Notes: generated by a model from the letters alone, not told the origin. A stretch of 40,801 nt of DNA from an uncultured Parvibacter sp. (GCA_947649875.1 CANSTH010000007.1:1-40801), one strand, 5' to 3'; shown: positions 24,883 through 33,497, counted from the first letter of the stretch. Numbers and translations are program-made.

Positions 24883-24939
24883 AAACTGCAATTATTTGTT
24901 ACAGTTTGTGCCAGAATCTGTAATTATCTGTGACAGATT
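24883..24939 (+). promoter_or_regulatory. Two 25-base dyads upstream of the methyltransferase
   Basis: Site 1 (24883-24907) has arms AAACTG and ACAGTTT; site 2 (24915-24939) has arms AATCTGT and ACAGATT. Both contain AATTAT and TGT at the same internal places, and their starts are exactly 32 bases apart, about three helical turns. They end 20 bases before the GTG start. TGTAATTAT inside site 2 could double as an extended -10. This looks like a two-site operator for a dimeric regulator not encoded next to it. Confidence 0.65.
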
Positions 24940-24959
24940 GAAGCGAAAGAGGCCAAAGC

Positions 24960-25691
24960 GTGCATTCAGGAGAAACGTCCAGCTTCCAAAACATCGATAT
25001 AGCGCAAATCGCGGCCGCTTGGGAGCGGCAGGCGGCGCCTGGGGGGTTTGAGGCGCGGTGCCGGTTGGTGCTGCCGGGCGAGAGTCTGACAGGCGCACGC
25101 ATTTTGGACGTGAGGTGCCGCAACGGGAAGGGCTGCTTCAAGCTGAGCGACGTAGTGGGCGCCAAAGGCCTGGTGGTGGGCGTGGACTGGGAGGTCGCGC
25201 ACTTGGAAAAGGCACGGGACGGCATTGTGAAAGCGCTGGAACGCAGTGGACTTTCGGAGAGCAACCTGGCCTTCGAGCTTGCTTATCCGGAAGCGCTGCA
25301 GACGGTGGTTGAGAAGTATGGACGATTCAACTACGTGTTCCTCAACAGCGTGGTGAACCTTTCCCCGTGCCCTGAGCTGGCATTGCGCCAGTGCCACGAT
25401 GTCCTCGTTCCCGGCGGAAAGCTGATACTGGACACGCTTGCAGCCCCCAACGTTTCGCGGGATGTGGCCCGGGCCGAGGGGCTGAAGCTGGGCAACGTTG
25501 TACAGGCGGCGCCTTCGCGCCAAACGCTGGAAGGCTGGCTTGAAGCTGCAGGATTCGCATCTTGGGCCATCGACGAAGGCGAGCTTGTCCACCCCTCCGC
25601 CGGCTGGGGCGTCAACCACCCTATGCCCTTCTGCCCCGACGACCCCGCCCTAGAGGAAATCCGCTCCGTCCTCGTAATCGCAGTGGCGTAA
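24960..25691 (+). CDS. SAM-dependent methyltransferase-like protein with altered motif I
   Basis: This 243-residue protein has a class I methyltransferase fold pattern: ARILDVRCRNGKGCFKLSDVVGAKGLVVGVDWE (residues 46 on, read in parts) corresponds to motif I and the acidic end of strand 2; FNYVFLNSVVNLSPCPELALRQCHDVLVPGGKLIL corresponds to the later motifs, as in ArsM/UbiE-like enzymes. The usual GxGxG is replaced by VRCRNGKG, so SAM binding may be altered. The start is GTG 24960 with AAGAGG about 8 bases upstream. Its stop is 6 bases from the convergent yhaN stop. Substrate unknown; a non-catalytic homologue is possible. Confidence 0.75.
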   Translation: MHSGETSSFQNIDIAQIAAAWERQAAPGGFEARCRLVLPGESLTGARILDVRCRNGKGCFKLSDVVGAKGLVVGVDWEVAHLEKARDGIVKALERSGLSESNLAFELAYPEALQTVVEKYGRFNYVFLNSVVNLSPCPELALRQCHDVLVPGGKLILDTLAAPNVSRDVARAEGLKLGNVVQAAPSRQTLEGWLEAAGFASWAIDEGELVHPSAGWGVNHPMPFCPDDPALEEIRSVLVIAVA

Positions 25692-25697
25692 GTGCTT

Positions 25698-28100
25698 TCA
25701 TAGTTGCAAGTAGGTGGCGGTGGGGTCGGCGGATTGGAGGGCGGCCACTACTTCTTGGTGGCAAGTCATCACGATCACCTGGCGATGGCGGGCCAGCTCG
25801 GCCAGCGCCTTCGCCGCACCATCGCGACGCTTCGCATCGAAATTCACCAGGATATCGTCCGCCAGCACCGGCATCGATGCCCCCACATTGTCGGCCACAA
25901 TCAATAGCGCGATGCGCATGGCCAGGTACAACTGCTGACAGGTGCCCAGCGAAAGCTGCAGCACGCTGCAGGTTTGCAGAAGATCATTCGTCACCTGCAA
26001 ATCGCCTTCCGACGTAGGGCTTACCGACGTCCACCGGCCATCGGTCATAAGCGCAAGGAAGCGGCCGGCCATGCGGTACACCTCCGGCTGGCTCTTCGAT
26101 TCCCAGCGGGTAATGGCCCCTTCCAGCAAACGACGCGCTAGCAGAAGTCGGGCAAACTCGCGGTTGGAGTCTTTGATGCGCGTCTCCACCTCTTGCAGCT
26201 GCAACTTCAACTGGTCGAAATCATGAGCACGACGCCCTTGGGCCAACACTTCCTTCAACGAACCGTACTGGGCGTTCAGCGAATTGGCGGTTTCCTGCAG
26301 CCCCTCGCGATTGGCTAACCGCCGGGCCAGCTCTTCCCGCATCTCCTCCAGCGGCATGCCCGGCGCCACATCAGACCGCTTCCGCAAATCGGCTGCCTCC
26401 CGCGCCAGTTGAATGGCACGCCGGTCCAAATCGGAAATGCGTGCCACTGCCGCCTTACGGGTTTGCATATCCAACGACATCTCCGAGCGCACCTGCCGCG
26501 CCTCATCCAGAAGCGAAAGGGCCCCACTCAGGCTGCCTCCCGCCTCGGCCAGCCCCGCCTCGTCCAGCTGAAGGACAATCTCCTCTTCTACATCCCGCTC
26601 TGCGGCACGACACGATTCCAGCTTCTTCTGGTCCTGTACCATCACCCAGCGAGCATCCTCCAGTTTCGCGGCCAAATCCACCCCCGGACTGGGACGCAAA
26701 ATGAGGACGAAGGCAGCCACCGACATAATGAGGGCAAATGCCACCAAAGCCACCCCTAACGCCATAAGTGTGAGGCCGTGGGCGGAATAACCCCTCATCA
26801 GCAGCGCAACGCCGCAAAGCAAAATAAGAGCCGGAAGGGCAACGGTCAAAACGCTGCGCAGCAGCTTTTGGCGCTCGGCCCGGCGAAAGCGGCCTGAGTC
26901 ACTGTTGGAGGCCGTGTCCGCAAACGCCCCCGATTGAGAACCAGCTTTGGAGCCCCCGAAAGCACCATTGCCTGCACCCTCGTCCGCCCTGGAGCCAAAG
27001 GGCGTGGCATGAGGGGTCGCTGCAACGCCAAAGCCTGCGGCCGTTCGCTCGCCCCCCTGGCTGCCTCCCCTCGCTGCGTCTACACCCAGCGATTCCGCCA
27101 ACGCATCGTAGGCGGCCTTCGAGGCAGAAAGATGGTCGCGGGCCATATCGGTAGACTGGGCCAGCCGCTGCCGTTTCGACTGCAGCCGTGCCACCATTTC
27201 CCTCATCTGCCGTTCCTCGGTTGCGGAAATATGGGCCAGCGTACACCCAATCGAAGCCTCTTTCTCCTGATAGGCGCACACCGCTGCCATCCGTTCGACC
27301 TCTAGCTGGGCCCGTTCGCTGACAATGGCTTCCTGCTGGGCCTCCACCCGTTCAAGCGACGCCACGGCTGCGGTAAGCGAATCCACCTGCTGGTTTAAAT
27401 CGGCTAGCCGCGCAGCCAAGTCCTGACGCTGAGGCTGAAGTTCGCGTAGCTGTCGCTCTTGGTCGCATAACCGTTCCGCCTCTTCAGACGCTTGCTGCAC
27501 CTGCGCCCGCAGCTGCGCCCGCTGCTCGCCTAACCGTACCAGCGAATGATCGCAGGCGGCGCTGCGAGAGGTATATTCCGCAATGCGCTCGTTTACCTGG
27601 CGCAACGCCACTGCGGGGCTAGCCCCCGTGCCAGAGCCGGCAGTGAGCAGCTTGGCAGTAATGTCTGGCGTGCTTCGCAGGGATCTCAGCTCATCGCTGT
27701 TCAGGGCAAATATCGTGCGGAAGGTTTCCTTGTCGATATCGGCAACCAGAGCCTCATCCCCTTGCAGTCCGTCCGCGTTGCGCTTGCGGGACAGCTCTAC
27801 CAGCGGGGGTTCCTCTTCGCCCGGCGCTACCCGGGCGGCAAACAGCAAGCTGCCGGTTCGTTCGCCATCTTCCGGCTTGTAGGTGTTCCTGCGGCCGCGC
27901 GCTTCCTCCCAGCCGAACAGCACGCCCCCCACAAAGGCGGAAAGAGTACTTTTACCGGCCTCGTTGGGGCCAAACACAATGTTGAGGCCGGGCCCGAACG
28001 GCCCTACCACTTTGCGGGCCACGGCGCCAAAGCGCACCATGGATGCGTACTTCAGGTAAGGAGCGCGGGAAAGGGCATCGGAGAGAAGCGGCGTGCTCAT
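25698..28100 (-). CDS. yhaN: YhaN-like SMC-type ATPase with central membrane segments
   Basis: This 800-residue protein begins with an SbcC/Rad50-like ATPase half (Walker A VFGPNEAGKST at 42-52, then DIDKETFRTIFAL), continues as coiled coil rich in Gln/Glu/Arg, and ends with LSLGTCQQLYLAMRIALL (signature-like) and MPVLADDILVNFDAKR (Walker B). In the middle, a Gly/Ser/Ala-rich low-complexity segment (about 350-415) precedes two hydrophobic helices (VLTVALPALILLCGVALL and LTLMALGVALVAFALIM), as in Bacillus YhaN. Its partner YhaO is encoded just upstream with a 4-base overlap. The pair is thought to act in DNA repair or envelope-associated DNA processing. It is the last gene of the dnaB-yhaO-yhaN group. 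Confidence 0.85.
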   Translation of the reverse strand: MSTPLLSDALSRAPYLKYASMVRFGAVARKVVGPFGPGLNIVFGPNEAGKSTLSAFVGGVLFGWEEARGRRNTYKPEDGERTGSLLFAARVAPGEEEPPLVELSRKRNADGLQGDEALVADIDKETFRTIFALNSDELRSLRSTPDITAKLLTAGSGTGASPAVALRQVNERIAEYTSRSAACDHSLVRLGEQRAQLRAQVQQASEEAERLCDQERQLRELQPQRQDLAARLADLNQQVDSLTAAVASLERVEAQQEAIVSERAQLEVERMAAVCAYQEKEASIGCTLAHISATEERQMREMVARLQSKRQRLAQSTDMARDHLSASKAAYDALAESLGVDAARGGSQGGERTAAGFGVAATPHATPFGSRADEGAGNGAFGGSKAGSQSGAFADTASNSDSGRFRRAERQKLLRSVLTVALPALILLCGVALLMRGYSAHGLTLMALGVALVAFALIMSVAAFVLILRPSPGVDLAAKLEDARWVMVQDQKKLESCRAAERDVEEEIVLQLDEAGLAEAGGSLSGALSLLDEARQVRSEMSLDMQTRKAAVARISDLDRRAIQLAREAADLRKRSDVAPGMPLEEMREELARRLANREGLQETANSLNAQYGSLKEVLAQGRRAHDFDQLKLQLQEVETRIKDSNREFARLLLARRLLEGAITRWESKSQPEVYRMAGRFLALMTDGRWTSVSPTSEGDLQVTNDLLQTCSVLQLSLGTCQQLYLAMRIALLIVADNVGASMPVLADDILVNFDAKRRDGAAKALAELARHRQVIVMTCHQEVVAALQSADPTATYLQL

Positions 28101-29377
28101 CGGCTCTCCTCCGCCACCAGCAGATCCAGCACGATGTTTTCCGCCTGTTGCGCCAGCTCGTCAATGTGGTCGATGGCCTCTACCGGCATGGGCAGGTTGC
28201 TGCGCAGAAATTCCTCCTGCAGATAGGCGATTTGACCGGCCCGATCTGCCTGCAGGCTTTCGGAAGCTGCCAGCAACGCCGCCGGGAACAGCCCCTCTTC
28301 CCGCAACAAATCCTTTTGCAAGGGAAGCGACGTGGCATCGATAAGCGCGTCGCAGAAAAAGTCGCGGTAGGAATCATTCAGCTGCAGCCGCAGGTCTTCC
28401 AACACTCCAGGGCGCTTCAACACTTCGTGGAGGGGTGTGGTTCCTTCTAGGGTTATGCGGGTGACCATCTGCTCGCACAGGGCACGGCCGTTCACGGCGA
28501 ACAGCTGGCGCAGTACCAGCTGCACTACATCAGGCAGCGCACGGCAATCGGAGATGTCCACCCGCAGCTGTTCCCAATCCACGCTGGCGGTTGGCACAAA
28601 TTCCGCCACGTTGGGCATGCCCTCCTCCAGCGTTACCACGCACACGCCGCGCTTGCCGGTCTCACGGATATCGCGCCCCTGGATGCAGCCGGGAAAAACC
28701 AGCTTAGGATCGGTTTCGCTGTCGCGCCACGGCTGGTGGATGTGCCCCAGCGCCCAGTAATCGAAGCCGGCATGCAGAAGCTCCAGCGGATTAGCCGGCG
28801 CCTTCACTGGGTCCAGGTGCAGCCCGCTGTGAAGCACGCCCACGCCGAACGGCGCTTGGACCGCCTTCGGCCCCAACGCCTCGTTCGCAGCGCGGCGGGT
28901 GAGACCCCAAGCGATGTCCTCGTCCCCCGACCACACGCGGTTGTAATAGCTGCGACCCCCTAGCACGCACAACGGCTGTCCGTCGCGGCAAAACAGGGTG
29001 AAATCGGGTTTCTCGGGGCTGAACAGGTAGCTGGATGTCGGCAGTTCGCCGAAATCGCGGCGCCAAGCGGTGTAGGGGTCGTGGTTGCCGGTGCACAGGT
29101 ACAGCGGGATGCCCGCCTCGTCCAGCCGCCGACACCCCTCGAAGAAGTGGGTGTAATCGCGGTAGGAGGCCCGGGCCTGGTCGAAAATATCGCCAGCGAT
29201 AACCACAAAATCCACCTGCCGCTGCACCGCCACTTCAATCATGCGGTCATAGGCGCGTCCGATAGAGTCGGTCAGCCGGTCGGCCCATTGGGGAGACAAA
29301 CCGCGCAGGCCGCGAAAAGGCGCCCCCAGGTGGAGGTCGGCGGCATGCAGGAATGTGAGCTTCTGCCCCATCAGCAC
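28097..29377 (-). CDS. yhaO: YhaO-like metallophosphoesterase (SbcD/Mre11 family)
   Basis: This 426-residue putative DNA nuclease has the calcineurin-type metal-binding motifs in order: HAADLHLG, VIAGDIFD, CTGNHDP, VLHSGLH and ALGHIHQP. The C-terminal domain (KRPGVLEDLRLQLNDSYRDFF on) would contact the YhaN ATPase. The track starts at GTG 29377, immediately after the dnaB TAG; ATG 29371 two codons later is equally possible and no strong ribosome site distinguishes them. It overlaps yhaN by 4 bases. Gene order and sequence support an SbcCD-like complex. Confidence 0.88.
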   Translation of the reverse strand: MLMGQKLTFLHAADLHLGAPFRGLRGLSPQWADRLTDSIGRAYDRMIEVAVQRQVDFVVIAGDIFDQARASYRDYTHFFEGCRRLDEAGIPLYLCTGNHDPYTAWRRDFGELPTSSYLFSPEKPDFTLFCRDGQPLCVLGGRSYYNRVWSGDEDIAWGLTRRAANEALGPKAVQAPFGVGVLHSGLHLDPVKAPANPLELLHAGFDYWALGHIHQPWRDSETDPKLVFPGCIQGRDIRETGKRGVCVVTLEEGMPNVAEFVPTASVDWEQLRVDISDCRALPDVVQLVLRQLFAVNGRALCEQMVTRITLEGTTPLHEVLKRPGVLEDLRLQLNDSYRDFFCDALIDATSLPLQKDLLREEGLFPAALLAASESLQADRAGQIAYLQEEFLRSNLPMPVEAIDHIDELAQQAENIVLDLLVAEESR

Positions 29378-30823
29378 CTAGTACCCGCGGGGGTTCGATT
29401 CATCGTAGAAGTCCATGAATTTGGTGAACTCTGGCTGGAAGGCCAGCGGAATATCGCGCGTTGCGCCGTTGCGGTGCTTCGCCACAATCAGCATGGCCTG
29501 ACCCAAATCGGGACGGTCGTCATCATCGGCTTCCGTCTCGTCCATCGAGCGGTCGATGAACATGACAATGTCGGCGTCCTGTTCGATAGAGCCGGATTCA
29601 CGCAGGTCGGAAAGCTGCGGACGCTTCTTTCCGCGCATTTCCACCGCACGAGACAGCTGCGAAAGGGCAATAACTGGCATGTCCATTTCTTTGGCCAGCA
29701 CCTTGAGGCCTCGGGAAATCTCGCCCACCTCTACAGCGCGGTTGCCGTCGCGCCGGGCTGCCGGCGGCTGCATAAGCTGCAGATAGTCCACGATGATCAG
29801 GCCCTTCTTCTCCCCTACCGCATGGCGAAGCTCGCGACGGGCCTTGGCACGCGCCTCCAAGATGGACAGGCCGGGGCTGTCGTCGATGAACAGGTCCAGC
29901 TGCGATAAAATGCCCGAGGCATCGGCCAGGGCGGCCCAGTCGGAATCCTGGATGCTGCCGGCGCGGATTTTCGACAGGCTAAGACAAGCCTCCGAACACA
30001 GCATCCTCTGCACCAGCTGAGCGGCACTCATTTCCAAAGAGAAGAAGGCCACCGAAGTACCCGCTTTCGCGGCATTCACTGCCAAGTTGAGGGCAAACGA
30101 GGTTTTGCCCACACCAGGGCGGGCGGCAAGGATAACCAGGTCGCCGCCGCGCAGGCCGTGGATGAGCTGATCCACATCGCGGAACCCAGTGGGCACGCCG
30201 GCGATAGCGCCCCGTTGGGCAGAGAGCGCCGTCAGCTCTTCGTACACATCGTTGATCAGCGCGTCCATCTTCACGAAGGACGAGCTCACCCGTTTTTCCG
30301 TCACGTTGAAGAGGGTCTTTTCTGCCTCTTCCACCACCGAGTTCAGGTCGTCAGGGGCATCGTAGGCCAGAGCGTTTATCTCGGCGGCGGCAAACACCAG
30401 CTCGCGCAGGATGGCATTGCGCTTCACAATGTCGGCGTGGCGCTGCCAGTTGTTCAGTGAGTAGGTGTCCATAGTGAGGCCGATGAGGTAATCGGCACCG
30501 CCCACGGCTTCCAGCTGGTTTTTGGACTTCAGGGTGTCGGCCAGCACCAGCGGGTCAACGGGAATGCGCCGCAGCGTGAGGTCTACGATGGACTCGAAAA
30601 TGATGCGGTGAGCCGGCCGAAAGAAGTTCTCGGGCTTCAGTTTCAGCACAATCTCTTCGGTGGCTTCGCTGTTCAGCATGCAAGCAGCCAGCACGGCCTC
30701 TTCCGCTTCGATGTTCTGAGGCAGTTGAACCTGCTTCGCAGGATCGAACTCGCCCCCGCGCGATTGGCCGTCTCGCCAACCCTGCCCGTCGCGCCTACCT
30801 TGTCCGCCACTATTGTTCGCCAT
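29378..30823 (-). CDS. dnaB: Replicative DNA helicase DnaB
   Basis: This 481-residue hexameric helicase unwinds DNA at the fork. After an unusual Gly/Arg/Gln-rich N-terminal extension of about 30 residues (GGQGRRDGQGWRDGQ) comes the N-terminal domain (LPQNIEAEEAVLAACMLN), a linker, and the RecA-like motor with Walker A ILAARPGVGKTSFALN, EMSAAQLVQRM, LIIVDYLQLM and ALSQLSRAVE, ending with MLIVAKHRNGATRDI. No intein is present. ATG 30823 has GGGAG upstream. It follows rplI after 173 bases containing a terminator, so it probably has its own promoter, and is followed directly by yhaO. Confidence 0.97.
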   Translation of the reverse strand: MANNSGGQGRRDGQGWRDGQSRGGEFDPAKQVQLPQNIEAEEAVLAACMLNSEATEEIVLKLKPENFFRPAHRIIFESIVDLTLRRIPVDPLVLADTLKSKNQLEAVGGADYLIGLTMDTYSLNNWQRHADIVKRNAILRELVFAAAEINALAYDAPDDLNSVVEEAEKTLFNVTEKRVSSSFVKMDALINDVYEELTALSAQRGAIAGVPTGFRDVDQLIHGLRGGDLVILAARPGVGKTSFALNLAVNAAKAGTSVAFFSLEMSAAQLVQRMLCSEACLSLSKIRAGSIQDSDWAALADASGILSQLDLFIDDSPGLSILEARAKARRELRHAVGEKKGLIIVDYLQLMQPPAARRDGNRAVEVGEISRGLKVLAKEMDMPVIALSQLSRAVEMRGKKRPQLSDLRESGSIEQDADIVMFIDRSMDETEADDDDRPDLGQAMLIVAKHRNGATRDIPLAFQPEFTKFMDFYDESNPRGY

Positions 30824-30907
30824 GAAACACTCCCGAAGAAAAGCTTTTATCCCGCTACCTGTGGGTCAACCATTTTAGCGCAGCACCTGTTATTTGGGCG
30901 TTTGTGC

Positions 30908-30948
30908 CCTTAAAACACATCCGCCCGCACAAGCTTGCACGGGCGGAT
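30908..30948 (-). terminator. Probable terminator after rplI
   Basis: On the minus strand ATCCGCCCG (9 bases) pairs with CGGGCGGAT around a 12-base loop and is followed by GTGTTTTAAGG. The T run is short, so termination may be partial. It separates the ribosomal-protein operon from dnaB. Confidence 0.6.
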
Positions 30949-30996
30949 AGAATTCAAGGCCTTCAGAAAGGCCGTTGAGGCAAACCGGTTTGGAGG

Positions 30997-31539
30997 CTAG
31001 TCCTCCACAACCTCCACGTCGATAACCTCTTCAGCGGGAATCTCGGCATCGGCAATGGCTTCTTCGATGGCCTCCTCAGTCTCCTCGGCCTCGGGATCAT
31101 CGCCAATGACAACGGTAACCGTGCCCTTGATCTCACGATAGATGGAAACGGTAACGGGATGCACGCCGGCCGTCTTGATGGGCTTGTTCAGCTCAACACG
31201 ACGCTTGTCGACATCGATCCCCAAGGCTGCCTTGATGGCATCGGCCACCATGGCGGAGGTAACAGAGCCGAACAGCTGACCCTCCTCGCCAATCTGGGCC
31301 TCCACGGGAATACGGGCGGCATCCAGCTGGGCCTTCAGCGCCTCGGCATCGGCAATGCGGGTTTCCTCGCGCTTGGCGATGTTCTTGCGCTTGGCTTCCA
31401 GCTGCTTGATGTTGCCCGGAGTGGCCTTGATGGCGTAACCCTCGGTAAGCAGGAAGTTGTTGGCAAAGCCGGGAGCCACATCAATGATGTCGCCCTCGCC
31501 GCCCTTGCCACGAAGCTCCTTGAGCAGAATAACCTTCAT
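30997..31539 (-). CDS. rplI: 50S ribosomal protein L9
   Basis: This 180-residue protein has the L9 N-terminal domain MKVILLKELRGKGGEGDIIDVAPGFANNFLL and the C-terminal domain with LFGSVTSAMVADAIKA. It is about 30 residues longer than usual because of an acidic tail (DDPEAEETEEAIEEAIADAE). The start is ATG 31539, 8 bases after AGGAGG; the track's GTG at 31548 sits directly on the ribosome site and is rejected. It is the fourth gene of the rpsF operon, 12 bases after rpsR. Confidence 0.96.
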   Translation of the reverse strand: MKVILLKELRGKGGEGDIIDVAPGFANNFLLTEGYAIKATPGNIKQLEAKRKNIAKREETRIADAEALKAQLDAARIPVEAQIGEEGQLFGSVTSAMVADAIKAALGIDVDKRRVELNKPIKTAGVHPVTVSIYREIKGTVTVVIGDDPEAEETEEAIEEAIADAEIPAEEVIDVEVVED

Positions 31540-31551
31540 GTCCTTCACCTC

Positions 31552-31812
31552 CTAGCGATTGCGGCGATCGCCACGACCGCTTACCGCAGGGACGGAGTAG
31601 GGCATGAGCGCCATAACACGGGCACGCTTCACGGCAGTGGCAATGTCGCGCTGGTGCTGAGTGCAGGCGCCGGTCACGCGACGGGGCTTGATCTTGCCAC
31701 GGTCGGTGACGAATTTGCGCAGCATCTGGGTGTCTTTGTAGTCGATGTACTCAGTTTCCTCTTTGCAGAACTGGCAGTACTTACGACGAGGCTGCTTTGC
31801 ATAGTCAGACAT
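31552..31812 (-). CDS. rpsR: 30S ribosomal protein S18
   Basis: This 86-residue protein of the small subunit has [16 protein letters not shown], with the CxxC seen in zinc-binding S18 forms, then [45 protein letters not shown] 31812 lies 8 bases after GAGGTT; two upstream ATGs (31818, 31827) would add residues not seen in the family. S18 pairs with S6, and the complex probably also binds the rpsF leader to control this operon. Confidence 0.97.
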   Translation of the reverse strand: MSDYAKQPRRKYCQFCKEETEYIDYKDTQMLRKFVTDRGKIKPRRVTGACTQHQRDIATAVKRARVMALMPYSVPAVSGRGDRRNR

Positions 31813-31836
31813 GTGCATTAACCTCAATCTTTCGTC

Positions 31837-32397
31837 TTAAAATGGGATTTCTTCGTCATACGCCGAAGAAGAGGTGTCGATCATGCTGCCCTCGGAATAC
31901 ACCGGAGCCGCAGGAGCAGGCGCCACAGGGGCACTGCCATCATACACGGGAGCAACAGGCGCGGGCTGCTGATACACCGGAGGCTGAGTCGGCTGGTATA
32001 CCGGCGCGGGAGCCTGGCCGTAATTGCCATAACCGCCCTGCTGACCGTAGCCACCCTGGCCACCGTCGCTGCGCTGCGACATGAGCTCGATCTCATCCAC
32101 AATCACTTCAATCTTGCTGCGCTTCTGGCCCTCACGCTCCCATTGGCTGTAGCGAAGCTTGCCCTCCACGCACACCTTGGAGCCCTTGTGCAGAAAGCGG
32201 CTGAGGCTTTCCGCACGGCTGCCGAACATGGTGCAGTCGATGAAGTTGGGCACGTCCTCCCACTCGCCCGTGGAGGCGTTGCGGCGACGATCGTTCACCG
32301 CGATGCCAAAGCCCATGACGGGCATCTGGCTGGCGGTGGCGCGCATTTCCGGATCGCGGGTAAGGTTTCCGCTGATGATGACTCTGTTGATGCTCAT
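31837..32397 (-). CDS. ssb: Single-stranded DNA-binding protein
   Basis: This 186-residue protein has an OB-fold domain (MSINRVIISGNLTRDPEMRA, then FIDCTMFGSRAESLSRFLHKGSKVCVEGKLRYSQWE), a Gly/Gln/Tyr/Pro-rich linker, and the acidic C-terminal tip DEEIPF that recruits repair and replication partners. ATG 32397 has AAGAGGAA upstream. It lies between rpsF and rpsR, 24 bases before rpsR, the conserved bacterial order. Confidence 0.97.
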   Translation of the reverse strand: MSINRVIISGNLTRDPEMRATASQMPVMGFGIAVNDRRRNASTGEWEDVPNFIDCTMFGSRAESLSRFLHKGSKVCVEGKLRYSQWEREGQKRSKIEVIVDEIELMSQRSDGGQGGYGQQGGYGNYGQAPAPVYQPTQPPVYQQPAPVAPVYDGSAPVAPAPAAPVYSEGSMIDTSSSAYDEEIPF

Positions 32398-32440
32398 GAT
32401 TCCTCTTCTCTAGCGGACGGCATCGCCGTCCATTGATTCC

Positions 32441-32734
32441 TTAGTCGCGATCGGTGCGCTGCACGATCATGTGGCGCTCCACGGCATCGGTGATGCGCAG
32501 AACACGATCCAGCTCGGCAATGCTCTGGGGATCGGCGTGGAAATCAATGAGGGTGTAATCACCATCGGTAAGACCGTTGATCTCATAGGCCAGCTTGCGT
32601 TTGCCCCAGTTGTCAACATTGTCGATTTGGCCCTCGGCAGAAACGATAGTGGTTTCAATGCGCTTCATAACGCCAGCACGAGTTTCGTCGTTAATGGTAG
32701 GGGCAACAAAAAACAGCAGTTCATAAGCCTTCAT
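32441..32734 (-). CDS. rpsF: 30S ribosomal protein S6
   Basis: This 97-residue protein has the S6 pattern MKAYELLFFVAPTINDE, IDNVDNWGKRKLAYEINGLTDGDYTLIDF and LDRVLRITDAVERHMIVQ. ATG 32734 follows GAGGAGGTG; the track's longer form to 32785 would translate through the leader hairpin and is rejected. It is the first gene of rpsF-ssb-rpsR-rplI, with a promoter and autoregulatory leader upstream. Confidence 0.97.
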   Translation of the reverse strand: MKAYELLFFVAPTINDETRAGVMKRIETTIVSAEGQIDNVDNWGKRKLAYEINGLTDGDYTLIDFHADPQSIAELDRVLRITDAVERHMIVQRTDRD

Positions 32735-32760
32735 TAGTTCACCTCCTCTGGACATATACG

Positions 32761-32793
32761 GCCCCGGTTCGGTGAGAAGGCTCATTCCGGGGC
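32761..32793 (-). promoter_or_regulatory. S6:S18-type autoregulatory leader hairpin
   Basis: The minus-strand leader folds as GCCCCGG / CCGGGGC (7 perfect pairs) enclosing an inner stem TGAG / CTCA with CCTT loop, joined by an asymmetric internal loop of AA on one side and CCGAA on the other. A stem interrupted by an internal loop carrying CCG on its 3' side is the described S6:S18 binding motif, which mimics the 16S rRNA site and represses rpsF when the proteins are in excess. It ends 26 bases before the rpsF ATG, inside the leader predicted from the promoter. Confidence 0.8.
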
Positions 32794-32808
32794 AGGATTA
32801 GCCCAACT

Positions 32809-32837
32809 ATCTTAGAGAAAGTCTTTCCACGGTGCAA
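32809..32837 (-). promoter_or_regulatory. Promoter of the rpsF operon
   Basis: On the minus strand TTGCAC (32837-32832) and TAAGAT (32814-32809) are separated by exactly 17 bases. Transcription would start near 32802, giving a leader of about 68 bases that contains the S6:S18 hairpin. Confidence 0.75.
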
Positions 32838-33337
32838 GCCCTTTCCTTCCCAACGGCACGCTAAACCCACAAACCGACAACGACACTATTCTGGCAGCGG
32901 CCCCAAGGCGCTCCCCGTAGGCACCTGCGCATGCACCCAGCAGTGAGACGCCTTGTTATTGCAAGCAGTCTGACATGCCCGCGGCCGCCATTGCCTCCAG
33001 TTTTCCAGGGTCGCAAAGGGCAAAGGGGCGCACGGCCGAGTTAAAAACGTGTCGCCCTAGTTGGCGAGAAAAAATCGTGGGTCTCCGTTTTCGCGTCCTC
33101 AAAGCCCCTTTGCGACTCTAGTGCCATCATAGGGGCCCCAATCGCCAGCGCGGCTGCAACCGGCCATCAACAGGCTTGCAGGGTTTCGCCAGCCCACCGT
33201 CATCCGCTCGCACAAAAGCCACCCGCCCCCATCAGAAGCAAGGCGAATCATCGCCCCAAGCCTCTTCCCCCGCCACAACTTTTCCTCCCCCATCCAGCAA
33301 AAATCCGCGACGTTCCTGGAGGCCTTTCTACCGAGAT

Positions 33338-33416
33338 TCGTAGGGCAGACATTCTATGTTTGCCAAAAGCCCACCCATGCTCGGCGCCCATGCAGAGATG
33401 GAATCTCCACCCTACG
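33338..33416. repeat. Paired-hairpin repeat, copy 2
   Basis: The 79-base copy starts TCGTAGGGCAGACATTC and ends GGAATCTCCACCCTACG. It is the most decayed of the four copies: the left local hairpin ends ATGTTTG instead of ATGTCTG and the right has ATCTCCA instead of ATCTCTG. Confidence 0.85.
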
Positions 33417-33443
33417 GCAAAATCCGTTTGGCCCACGTCGGAC

Positions 33444-33497
33444 CCATGCCATCACCCCCGTCCCCCGACATATGCCATCACCCCCGTCCCCCGACAT
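33444..33497 (+). repeat. Two tandem short dispersed repeats
   Basis: ATGCCATCACCCCCGTCCCC followed by CGACAT occurs twice back to back. The same unit, with T for C or similar changes, occurs at 40671-40734 and reversed at 24825-24848. The second unit lies about 50 bases after the stop of the minus-strand acidic protein gene. Confidence 0.8.

Noticed and set aside
33010-33116. Long-range 11-bp inverted repeat upstream of rpsF as a regulatory RNA
   Set aside because: The arms are perfect but 85 bases apart, upstream of the identified promoter and with no other support; noted only in the intergenic entry.
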